Under the pieces are notes generated by a model. It did no database searches. It was given only the letters and a program-made list of their open reading frames with translations, and was not told the origin of the DNA. Source: Pseudoselenomonas ruminis (lineage in GTDB: Bacteria > Bacillota > Negativicutes > Selenomonadales > Selenomonadaceae). Taken from it: a stretch of DNA of 60,262 nucleotides. Positions 32,204-40,392 of this stretch are shown in pieces (positions within the stretch are counted from its first letter, which is position 1; the number at the start of each line of letters is the position of its first letter). Made by a program: the position numbers and the translations under genes. The stretch is from contig NZ_VTOY01000012.1 in assembly GCF_008271295.1 (NCBI RefSeq), positions 1-60,262 on the forward strand, given 5' to 3'.

Positions 32204-32246
32204 AAAAAGCTGCCGGAAACATTGCTTCTGTTTCCGGCAGCTTTTT
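32204..32246 (-). terminator. Terminator of the secreted amylase gene
   Basis: AAAAAGCTGCCGGAAAC / GTTTCCGGCAGCTTTTT is a perfect 17-bp stem directly after the stop codon on the minus strand. Confidence 0.92.
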
Positions 32247-32259
32247 GTCAACCGATTGT

Positions 32260-35200
32260 TCAGCCGACCATCATAACCGCCTGGTTAGCACCAAGCTTAA
32301 AGGAAATTTCCCCATTTTTTACGGTTGCCTTGAGGCCCGTCAGCTGGTCTTTCAGCACCGTGCCATCCTTGGCTGTTACTTTGAGCGTTACCTGCTGGGC
32401 TTTGCCATTGTTGAGGGCTACGACACCGACCTTGCCCGAACCGTCAACGGCAGTACGCTGATAAGCGTAGATATTATCCTTAGCCGCAATGGTTGCAAGG
32501 TCGCCGAGTGCAAAGACATTCTTGTTGCTGTTGCGGGCTGCAATTGCCTTCTTGTAGAAGTTCTGCAAGTCCTTATCCTCTTTGCCCCACGGGAAGGTAC
32601 GGCGGCAATCCGGGTCCTTCGAACCGAACTGGCCAGCTTCATCGCCATAGTAAACAGTCGGCATGCCCGGATAGCCCATCTCGAAGGCCACGGCCATCTT
32701 GAGGCGGTTCTTGCCAAGATTATAGTCAAAGTCGGCTTTCTGGGCCTGGGTCACGCCATCCTTGCCACCACCATAAGTGTAGATAGCCCGCGCCGTGTCA
32801 TGGGAATCGACGATGTTCATGAGGTTATAGAGCGCCTGCTTCGGGTAGTTCTGGCGCAGCTGCGTGAGTACGTCGTCCGTATCCTCTGCCTTGCCGCCCA
32901 TGACGAAATGCATGAGCGTATCGGAAAGCTTGTAGTTCATGACCGAATCCATCGAATCGCCCATAAAGAACTGGGAGCCATCCTGCCAAATTTCCCCTAA
33001 GAGCAGCGGCGTATCGCCATTCTGCGTCTTCACAGACTTGACGGCATCACGCGTCTTAGCCCAGAATCCCGGCGGAACTTCCTTGGCTACATCAAGGCGC
33101 CAGCCCGACAAGCCATAGTCAAACCACTTCATGATTACGCCCTTATCGCCATTGCGGCCATAGAGCAGGTAATCGCCGAGATCCGTATGGTCAGGTGTCG
33201 TCTTATCATACCCCGGATAGTCTTTGTCGCGGAACGGCGCGAGGCTCGAGAAGCTCTGCCAATCATGGTAGGCGTACTTATCGCCCATCTCATCATGCGC
33301 TTTCGTATTCTTGATGTCGAACCAATTCTCCCAATGATACGGGCTAAACACCTGGCCTTCGGCCTCAAGCTGTTTCTTAGCCTCAGCCTTAGCGGCGTCA
33401 AGGGAGAGTCCCTTGCTGTTCTGCAAGTCATAGATGCGGCTCCAGTATTCATAGGCACCGACCGTCTTGTACTTGCCATAGCGGTCGAAATAGATGGAAT
33501 CATCGCCAACATGATTGTAGACGCCATCCATGATGAGGTGCATGCCGCGTTTCTTCATCTCATCGGCGAGTTTCTGCAAATCCGTAAAATTGCCAAGGAA
33601 CGGGTCAACGGCATCATAATCACGCGCATCGTAGTGATGATTGGACGAAGCGGCATAAATCGGATTGAGGTAGATAGCCGTTACGCCCATGCCTTTGAGA
33701 TAGTCGAGTTTCTTCGTGATACCGGCAAGGTCGCCGCCATAGAAATCGTTGCAATCCCACTTATCGCCATCAAGGGCACCGGCGCCAGCGTTAGCCGGCG
33801 GCGTATTCCAACTGCGGTGCTGAACCGGCTGCGTACCGCGCGCCGTATCGCGGGCATTGTCGTTAGACGGATCGCCATTAAAGAAACGGTCCGGGAAAAT
33901 CTGGTAGCAGACGGCTTCCTTAGCCCAGTCCGGCGTCTCATAGCCCTTCTTGTATGCCGTCACCTGGAAGTATTTCGTCCCGGCAAGCTTGAGCTCACCC
34001 GTGCCGCCCGTCTTGGTATCGTCGCCATACTCTTTCGTGTCATTGAGCACGAATTTGTAGCCATAGATACCGTAATCTTTCGGCGTGAAACTGCCCTGCC
34101 AGATGTCCTGGCCATCTTTCGTGCCGACTTTCTTCATCGGGTAATACGTGGTCACACCGGCGTCATAATCCGGATTGTACTCGTCGCCGCCTTTGGCCGT
34201 CATTGCGGCCTTGGTGACCATGATCTTGGCCGTTTCGACATCGCCAGCGCCCGTGCGGATTTTAAGCGTTATTGGCGTGCCTTCTTCCACGGCGCCCCAA
34301 GGACTGCGCTCGTCCTTATTCCAGCTGTCATGGACGACTTTATCGGCACGGATACTGCCATCATCGGCAATGATGCGCTTCTTGGCCGCATCATAGTAGA
34401 ACGTGACGTTCGTCGTCTTGGCGATATGGATAACCTGCGTAACCGGTGCCTGTCCGGCCTGGGTGACTTTGGCGGTATAATTGCCAGCTGCCACCTTGGC
34501 CTCCGTCTGGTAAAGTCCCGAAAGCATCAGGTCGTACATCGTACCATCGGCAATACCTGCAATGCCCGAAATTCTCGGCAGTTCACTGCCTGTCAGCATC
34601 TTGTAATTATGGCTGTCGGCAATGCGATGCGTCTTATCATTATAATAGAACGTAACCGTCTCGGGTTTATCGAGCGTCAACGAAACATTAGCGCCATCGG
34701 CAATGCCGTTTAGGCCATAGTTTTCGGCCCAGCTGCCATTGATGGCAATCTTATAGTTATAAGTACCCGCTGGCATATTCTTAATCGTAAACGTGTAGAA
34801 ACCATGGTCGCCCGCCGTCATCTTGGTCGCCATATCGGACGGAGCCCACTTCGCGCTGGCGCCGCCGAAGGTCTGCAGATCGCCGCAGAGCACGACATCG
34901 CGCTCATTGGCAAACTTGGCCTGCTCAGCCGCCTTGCCCTCGTAGTCGTACGAGATCTGATGCGTCTTTTCATCGTAGGTGAAGGTGACCTTGTGATCGG
35001 CCGCGAGCCGCAGAGCGATATTGCCGCCGTTCGGCTGGCCGTCCTTGCCGTAGTTCAGATCCCACGAGCCGCCGACGGCGACCTTGAAGTCATAGTTGCC
35101 CTTCTTGATAAGGCCCGTGATCACGCGATGGCCCTTGCCGTCCGGCTTCATGATCGTCTTGGCATCCGCTGGATCCCAGTCCTTGGCGGCGCCGAGCGGA

Positions 35201-35739
35201 GTCTGCACCGTGCCGACGAGCACAACATCATCCTTCTGGACCGCACCGGCCGGGCGCGGAGCCTCGGCTTCCTTCGCTGCCGCCGGAGCTGCAGCCGCAC
35301 CGGCGACGGTCGCCGTCGTCTTGTGCGTGATGCTGTCATAAGTAAAGGTGACCTCGGCCGGAGCCGTGAGTTTCAGCTTCATATTGGCGCCGTCACGCGC
35401 GCCGTCCGCACCGTAGTTCTCGCCCCAGCTGCCGCCGATGGCGATCTTGTACTCGTAGTTGCCCTTCGGCAGCTTGCCTTTGTACTCGTACATGCCTTTG
35501 CCGACCGACTTCATCTTCGTCTTGCCGTCCGCCGGCGCCCAGTCCGTACCGGCGCCGAACTTCGTCTGCACCGTACCGACGAGCACGACATCCTCGGCAC
35601 CGACCGACTCAGCCGCCTCCGCGACCGACCAGCTGACTGCCGCAGGCATAACATCCGCCGGAGCCACATACGGCGCCGCCAGAAGGCTCAGAGTCAGGGA
35701 CATGCCCACGGCACGTCCTAAAAGTTGCTTGCGATTCAT
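32260..35739 (-). CDS. Secreted multi-domain GH13 amylase/pullulanase with three X25-type starch-binding modules
   Basis: This 1159-residue exported glucan hydrolase has a signal peptide (about 1-42). Three related modules follow at 48-146, 170-268 and 280-372, each with V-V-L-x-G-x-x-Q-T, K-x-W-x-P-x-D and G-N/T-Y-x-Y/F-K-x-A motifs (X25/BaPul-like starch binding). A diverged segment (376-460) and a CBM34/48-like domain (about 465-590) precede the catalytic domain (about 610-1060). The GH13 triad is present: Asp in GWRLDVAKE (about 881), Glu in LLGEIWQD (about 916), Asp in IVDSHDTAR (about 977). AAAGGAG precedes the ATG. Pullulanase, neopullulanase and alpha-amylase are all possible. Products would enter by the porin and alpha-glucoside PTS nearby. 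Confidence 0.88.
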   Translation of the reverse strand: MNRKQLLGRAVGMSLTLSLLAAPYVAPADVMPAAVSWSVAEAAESVGAEDVVLVGTVQTKFGAGTDWAPADGKTKMKSVGKGMYEYKGKLPKGNYEYKIAIGGSWGENYGADGARDGANMKLKLTAPAEVTFTYDSITHKTTATVAGAAAAPAAAKEAEAPRPAGAVQKDDVVLVGTVQTPLGAAKDWDPADAKTIMKPDGKGHRVITGLIKKGNYDFKVAVGGSWDLNYGKDGQPNGGNIALRLAADHKVTFTYDEKTHQISYDYEGKAAEQAKFANERDVVLCGDLQTFGGASAKWAPSDMATKMTAGDHGFYTFTIKNMPAGTYNYKIAINGSWAENYGLNGIADGANVSLTLDKPETVTFYYNDKTHRIADSHNYKMLTGSELPRISGIAGIADGTMYDLMLSGLYQTEAKVAAGNYTAKVTQAGQAPVTQVIHIAKTTNVTFYYDAAKKRIIADDGSIRADKVVHDSWNKDERSPWGAVEEGTPITLKIRTGAGDVETAKIMVTKAAMTAKGGDEYNPDYDAGVTTYYPMKKVGTKDGQDIWQGSFTPKDYGIYGYKFVLNDTKEYGDDTKTGGTGELKLAGTKYFQVTAYKKGYETPDWAKEAVCYQIFPDRFFNGDPSNDNARDTARGTQPVQHRSWNTPPANAGAGALDGDKWDCNDFYGGDLAGITKKLDYLKGMGVTAIYLNPIYAASSNHHYDARDYDAVDPFLGNFTDLQKLADEMKKRGMHLIMDGVYNHVGDDSIYFDRYGKYKTVGAYEYWSRIYDLQNSKGLSLDAAKAEAKKQLEAEGQVFSPYHWENWFDIKNTKAHDEMGDKYAYHDWQSFSSLAPFRDKDYPGYDKTTPDHTDLGDYLLYGRNGDKGVIMKWFDYGLSGWRLDVAKEVPPGFWAKTRDAVKSVKTQNGDTPLLLGEIWQDGSQFFMGDSMDSVMNYKLSDTLMHFVMGGKAEDTDDVLTQLRQNYPKQALYNLMNIVDSHDTARAIYTYGGGKDGVTQAQKADFDYNLGKNRLKMAVAFEMGYPGMPTVYYGDEAGQFGSKDPDCRRTFPWGKEDKDLQNFYKKAIAARNSNKNVFALGDLATIAAKDNIYAYQRTAVDGSGKVGVVALNNGKAQQVTLKVTAKDGTVLKDQLTGLKATVKNGEISFKLGANQAVMMVG

Positions 35740-35780
35740 TGTAAATCTCCTTTCAACAAGGAATTTTATGTGATAGATTA

Positions 35781-35810
35781 GAAGCTGTGAAAACGGATTT
35801 TCACAGCTTC
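35781..35810 (-). terminator. Hairpin downstream of the SLH porin
   Basis: GAAGCTGTGAAAA / TTTTCACAGCTTC is a 13-bp stem with a short loop. It lies between the porin stop and the amylase start; the T-tract is weak. Confidence 0.5.
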
Positions 35811-35851
35811 CTTATTACCTATATGACCAATACTTCTCCCAAAAGCCGTGC

Positions 35852-35909
35852 TCCTCATGCCTTCCCCTTGGGGGGAAGGTGGGTGAGCGGAGCGAACCCG
35901 GATGAGGGG
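35852..35909. repeat. Cloverleaf-like palindromic repeat (REP-type)
   Basis: The outer arms CCTCAT (35853-35858) / ATGAGG (35902-35907) enclose two small hairpins, CCTTCCCC / GGGGAAGG (35860-35879) and GGGT / ACCC (35881-35899). The text CCTTCCCCTTGGGGGGAAGG followed by GGATGAGG is a pattern I recall as a common intergenic repeat in Negativicutes genomes. Confidence 0.7.
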
Positions 35910-35949
35910 GTGGGCGCTTGGGAGAGTGCTTCAAGCTGCTGTCAGCAGA

Positions 35950-37629
35950 TTAGAAGTGGAAGTCGAGCCAGCTGCGGAGAATGTGGCGACGATACTGTCC
36001 TCCATCATAAGTAGCCTGAATATTTTCTGCCAAACGCGGAGCCCACATCGTCTCCCACTCGACATTGTGAGCCGGTATGCACTTGAAACCGAAATACCAA
36101 CCGCGAACGCCATTTACATAGGTCGGTTCACGCGTAGCCCATTCGTCATCGTGAGCAATATCAGCCAATGCACCAATGTTAACCCACTTAGCGTACACTC
36201 CCCAACTACCGACCTTGTTAAGATCAGTACCACGATAATCAAAGCGAACAGCCCAAGCCGTATCAGCCTTACCACCACTTGCCCAATTGTTAGTAGGATT
36301 CCAATCATTAATCCGCTCATCAGATTTCAGATAAGATCCCGTAATGGAGAAATCTTTAATCGGGCGAATCTTTAAATCAACACCATAGAAATTATGTGCC
36401 CCTGTATAATACGTATTCGTATTTGCCTCAGTTGAATTGTTTGCCTGATGTTGCACAATACGTGAATAAGCCAGATTCAAATCGGCATATTTGCCAATCG
36501 GTCCCCAGAAATTCAACGTACCAACAATCGGAGCACGACGCGAATAGACATTCACGCTATCAACAACAGCAACCTTCTGCGTAATGGTTTTTTCTTCTCC
36601 ATCTATAGTCACCTTGGATGTGGAATCCTCTGATTTCCACTTAACGTCGGTGTTCGTCCAATCCGATGCAGACTTCCAATACTGGGCACTCATCCACCAG
36701 CCATGGCCATGCTCAATCGGATGATAGGTCTGAATACCATCAACCTGACCTCCAAGCATCAGATTCTGCATGCCGATGCCATTCCATTTACGGCCAATGT
36801 TCGTGTACCAGTCATGCTTCGGGCCAAGTTGTAATTCAACCCAAATATTCGATATCGAACCATTATGGTTATCATCGCCCAGCAGGCTGTCGCGGTCATT
36901 TCCCGAAATATAAGAACCTGTCGTGAACTTCTGTCCGCCATTGGTTACCTTAGTCGTAGTGCCATCTTTTTCTTGTATTTGCGATGGAGCCGAAGCGATA
37001 TTAGCAATCTTTGACCTGCGGTATTCGCTATCGCGATAGTGGGCATTCTTCTCAATGGTAAACCTAGCAACTGCATGATCATTGACCTTCATCTGACCTT
37101 CAAGATCCATATAGAAGCGGTTATTGTAGTTTCCATTAGGAGAGCCATTATTCCACTCGCCCCAGCCTGGATGCTTGGAACCATAATCCGACTGCAGCCC
37201 ATTATCATCGCCTACCTGCACGCGTGCCGTACCCCAGACCTTGAATTTATCGGTCTTCTCGTTGAGGTCTTTGATGGCTTTCGTGTTGGCGTCGACTTTT
37301 TTGTTCAGGGTGTCGAGTTCGCCGGCGTATTCCGCGGAGAGTTTGTCCAGTACAGCTTTGTCCCCGAAGCTGATGTCTTTCTTCTGCATGGCTTTGGCTA
37401 CGACGCTGGCCATTTCATAACGGGTCATCGAGCGGCCCCCCTGGAAGGTGCTGTCGCCCATGCCATCGATTACGCCTTCCTTGGCGAGGTAGTCGAGGGC
37501 CTGATAGGCCCAGTGGTCTTTCGGCACATCGGTGAAGCTGTCCGCCGATGCTGCGAAAGCCGTACTGCCGAGTCCTGCGCTGAGGGTGAGTCCCGTGAGG
37601 ATTGCCAAAGCTTTTTTGTTTAGTCGCAT
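35950..37629 (-). CDS. SLH-domain outer-membrane porin (OmpM/Mep45 type)
   Basis: This 559-residue outer-membrane protein has a signal peptide (1-26) and an SLH domain (about 30-85; SFTDVPKDHWAYQALDYLAK and GDSTFQGGRSMTRYEMA). A coiled coil (about 85-125) is followed by a long beta-barrel rich in aromatic residues that ends in Phe (LDFHF), the usual porin end. In Negativicutes such proteins tether the outer membrane to polyamine-modified peptidoglycan through SLH and also form pores. AAGGAAG precedes the ATG. It lies between the secreted amylase and sugar genes, consistent with uptake of maltodextrins. Confidence 0.93.
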   Translation of the reverse strand: MRLNKKALAILTGLTLSAGLGSTAFAASADSFTDVPKDHWAYQALDYLAKEGVIDGMGDSTFQGGRSMTRYEMASVVAKAMQKKDISFGDKAVLDKLSAEYAGELDTLNKKVDANTKAIKDLNEKTDKFKVWGTARVQVGDDNGLQSDYGSKHPGWGEWNNGSPNGNYNNRFYMDLEGQMKVNDHAVARFTIEKNAHYRDSEYRRSKIANIASAPSQIQEKDGTTTKVTNGGQKFTTGSYISGNDRDSLLGDDNHNGSISNIWVELQLGPKHDWYTNIGRKWNGIGMQNLMLGGQVDGIQTYHPIEHGHGWWMSAQYWKSASDWTNTDVKWKSEDSTSKVTIDGEEKTITQKVAVVDSVNVYSRRAPIVGTLNFWGPIGKYADLNLAYSRIVQHQANNSTEANTNTYYTGAHNFYGVDLKIRPIKDFSITGSYLKSDERINDWNPTNNWASGGKADTAWAVRFDYRGTDLNKVGSWGVYAKWVNIGALADIAHDDEWATREPTYVNGVRGWYFGFKCIPAHNVEWETMWAPRLAENIQATYDGGQYRRHILRSWLDFHF

Positions 37630-37785
37630 TTTCCAAAAACTTCCTTTCCCTTTGTTTAGCTTTATCAGTATTATCTGTTTCCGCTAAACATTCTCACAAT
37701 TTACCTTATATGAGAAGAGATTTCCGTATCTATCCATGTTTCGATATGAAAACCTCTACACATATTCATACATTTATATATGATT

Positions 37786-37814
37786 ACAGAATACTGCCGT
37801 CAGGCGTATTCTGT
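37786..37814. other. Hairpin in the HAD gene / porin gap
   Basis: ACAGAATAC / GTATTCTGT is a 9-bp perfect stem with an 11-nt loop, about 80 nt past the HAD phosphatase stop on the minus strand. It may be a terminator without a T-tract or a regulatory dyad. The rest of 37630-37894 holds AT-rich sequence suitable for the porin promoter. Confidence 0.4.
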
Positions 37815-37894
37815 TGTCATCGGGGAATGTCACGCGGCAAGGGGATTGCCACGCAACATCATTGAGGAAATAGGGGTTATGTTCCTGGGGGAAA

Positions 37895-38668
37895 TTAAAT
37901 ATTTGCTTCCAGCATGGCGCCGACACCAGCATACGCTTTTTGGGCGCGTGCTTTGATGGCATCGCGGGCCGTGTCGACGGTAAAGCCATGGAAAGCTTCT
38001 ATCATGGGCAGGTCGTTGATTTCATCACCGATGGTGCAAATCTCCGCGCAGTCCCAACCCATGAGCTCTAACATCTTGCGAATTCCCTGTTCCTTGCTGA
38101 TTCCCTTGGGAGTAACGTCAAGGCTGCAGCGGTTCGGATAGGCATGAATCACATCGCCATAACGGGCGTTGAGGATTTCTCCCACCTCTGCGGCTTCACT
38201 GGCCTCCGGATAACCCAGGGAAAATTGATGGATCTGTGGCAGGCTCATGATGTCCTGCTCCGTAATCGTTTTTATCGTGAAATCCCACTGCTTCGCTTCC
38301 CGCGAAATCCACGAGCCTTCGCGCTCATGGTAAAGATAGGTTGTATCCGCCGCAGAAAAAGCGAAGTGGAAGGAGCGGCGTACGCCGGGTTCCTTGACCA
38401 TTTCCGCAAGCGTCCGATGCGGGATTTCTCCCTGCCAGAGCGGCGTACCATCCGCCCGGCAGATAAGGCCACCATTGTTGCAGACCGCGTAGTCCGATTC
38501 GATACCATAAAACTTCAGCTGCGGAGCAAGCATGCCATAGTCACGACCGGTGACTACGCCAAACTTGTTGCCAGCCGCCCGCCAGCGGCGGATTCCTTCC
38601 ACATCAGCCTTAGCAATCACTTCATTGCGGAACAGCGTTCCATCGTAATCACTGGCGGCAATCTTCAT
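37895..38668 (-). CDS. HAD-superfamily Cof-type phosphatase
   Basis: This 257-residue sugar-phosphatase-like hydrolase has motif I DYDGTLF (Asp7/Asp9 region), motif II VVTGRDYG, the C2-type cap, KGISKEQGIRKML (motif III lysine) and motif IV GDEINDLPMI. ATG 38668 has GGAGG upstream and overlaps the stop of the alpha-glucosidase gene as ATGA, so it is translationally coupled. In PTS disaccharide operons such enzymes may remove excess sugar phosphate; the exact substrate is unknown. Confidence 0.9.
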   Translation of the reverse strand: MKIAASDYDGTLFRNEVIAKADVEGIRRWRAAGNKFGVVTGRDYGMLAPQLKFYGIESDYAVCNNGGLICRADGTPLWQGEIPHRTLAEMVKEPGVRRSFHFAFSAADTTYLYHEREGSWISREAKQWDFTIKTITEQDIMSLPQIHQFSLGYPEASEAAEVGEILNARYGDVIHAYPNRCSLDVTPKGISKEQGIRKMLELMGWDCAEICTIGDEINDLPMIEAFHGFTVDTARDAIKARAQKAYAGVGAMLEANI

Positions 38669-40368
38669 TTCTCCTCTCCTCCTTTCGCATTTTCCATTAG
38701 ATAACAAACGGCTTCATAAGGTCTTAGAACGCCCTTGGCACTGCCCTCCTGCGAGGATACCAAAAGCTCTGCGCCCTCTATTTTCTTCGCATCATAGATG
38801 ACTTCGTAGCGGCTGAAATTTGCCAGTGTCACCACCTGCCGGCAGCCAAAGCGGCGGCGGAAAGCGTAGACGTCAGGATTCTCCGGCAAAAGCTCCGTAT
38901 AGTCGCCCTGCTGCAGAACCCCGGCTGCATCGCCAGCCTCTCGGATACGAGCCAATTTGCGGTAGTACAGCAGCGGCGAAGTTTCATCCAGTGCTTCACT
39001 TTCCACGCAACAGTTCCGATAATCGTCATGCACCGGCAGCCAAGGCTTTCCTTTGGTGAAGCCAGCCTGACGCCCTTTGGTCCACTGCATCGGTGTCCGG
39101 GCATTGTCGCGGCTGTACCGATGGATGACTTTCAGTGCCTCATGAGGAGTCATCCCCTCCTCCAAGGCCAATTCATACTGCCCGTGGGAGGAAATATCGT
39201 TATAGGCTTCAATCGTATCCCAAGCGACATTATCCATGCCCAGTTCCTGACCTTCATAGAGGAACGGCGTTCCCCGGAGCGTAAACAGAACCGTTGCGAG
39301 CATCTTGGATGTAATCTTCGGGTCCGAATCGTCGGGGAAGAAATGGCGAACGCTGCGCATCTGGTCGTGATTCTCGAAGAAAATCGGATACCAGCCGTTT
39401 TCAGCCGTAGCCTGCTGGCTGGCCGAAAGGACCTCCTTGAGCTTTTTCACGAGTTCCGGCTTCCAGCCCGTAGCATGGCACCAAAGCTCACCATCGGGAA
39501 ACTCCAGATTCGTATGGCTGAACTCAAAGAGCATATCAAAAGCGCCCTTTTCCCCCACCCAGTCCTTGAGTTCCTCCGGCTCAACGCCATTGGCCTCCGC
39601 CACGGTAAAGATATCGTGCCCATCAAAGACCTCACGGCGGAACTCATGCAGGAAGTCCAGGATGCCCGGCGTATCGGCAATCATCGAGTGAATGCTGACC
39701 ATACCGTCGGCACCGTCCGGTTCTCCATCGAGAAATTCCTGCGGCTTTTTGATGTAGACAATCGCATCGATGCGGAAACCACCTACGCCCTTGTCGAGCC
39801 AAAAGTTTGCCGCTTCGTAAAGTGCCTGCCGTACCGCGGGATTTTCCCAGTTTAGATCTGGCTGTGCTTCGGCAAAGGTATGCAGGTAATACTGCTGCCG
39901 CTCCTCGCACCAAGTCCAGGCACTGCCGCCAAAAATCGAGCGCCAGTTGGTCGGTGCCGAGCCATCCGGCCTAGCATCGCGCCAGATATACCAGTCCGCC
40001 TTGGCATTATCCCGGCTGGACTTTGATTCTTCAAACCATTTGTGTTTATCGGATGTGTGGTTATAGACCAAATCCATGACAATGCGGATATTGCGCTTTT
40101 TGGCTTCAGCAATGAGCTCTTCCATATCCTCCATCGTGCCATAGGATGGGTCAATCGCGGTGTAATCGGCAATATCGTAACCATTATCTACCATCGGCGA
40201 CGGGTACACGGGGGTGAGCCAAACGGCTCCGACCCCCAATGTCTTTAAATAATCCAGCCGCTTGGTGACGCCGGGGATATCGCCCTGGCCGCTGCCGGTA
40301 GTATCCAAAAAACTTTTGGGATAGATTTGGTATACTACCGTTTTCTGCCACCATTTCATGTCTTTCAT
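38665..40368 (-). CDS. GH13 alpha-glucosidase (oligo-1,6-glucosidase / trehalose-6-phosphate hydrolase type)
   Basis: This 567-residue intracellular hydrolase has a (beta/alpha)8 barrel starting WWQKTVVYQIYPKSF. It carries GFRIDAI with the nucleophile Asp, FTVAEANG with the acid/base Glu and FFENHDQMR with the transition-state Asp. NNWRSIFGGSAW-like text appears as TNWRSIFGGSAW. No signal peptide is present. It lies 24 nt after the alpha-glucoside PTS gene, so its substrate is probably the phosphorylated or free alpha-glucoside delivered by that permease. TreC and MalL families are hard to tell apart by eye. Confidence 0.88.
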   Translation of the reverse strand: MKDMKWWQKTVVYQIYPKSFLDTTGSGQGDIPGVTKRLDYLKTLGVGAVWLTPVYPSPMVDNGYDIADYTAIDPSYGTMEDMEELIAEAKKRNIRIVMDLVYNHTSDKHKWFEESKSSRDNAKADWYIWRDARPDGSAPTNWRSIFGGSAWTWCEERQQYYLHTFAEAQPDLNWENPAVRQALYEAANFWLDKGVGGFRIDAIVYIKKPQEFLDGEPDGADGMVSIHSMIADTPGILDFLHEFRREVFDGHDIFTVAEANGVEPEELKDWVGEKGAFDMLFEFSHTNLEFPDGELWCHATGWKPELVKKLKEVLSASQQATAENGWYPIFFENHDQMRSVRHFFPDDSDPKITSKMLATVLFTLRGTPFLYEGQELGMDNVAWDTIEAYNDISSHGQYELALEEGMTPHEALKVIHRYSRDNARTPMQWTKGRQAGFTKGKPWLPVHDDYRNCCVESEALDETSPLLYYRKLARIREAGDAAGVLQQGDYTELLPENPDVYAFRRRFGCRQVVTLANFSRYEVIYDAKKIEGAELLVSSQEGSAKGVLRPYEAVCYLMENAKGGEEK

Positions 40369-40392
40369 GATAAATCTTACCTTCCTGGGATT

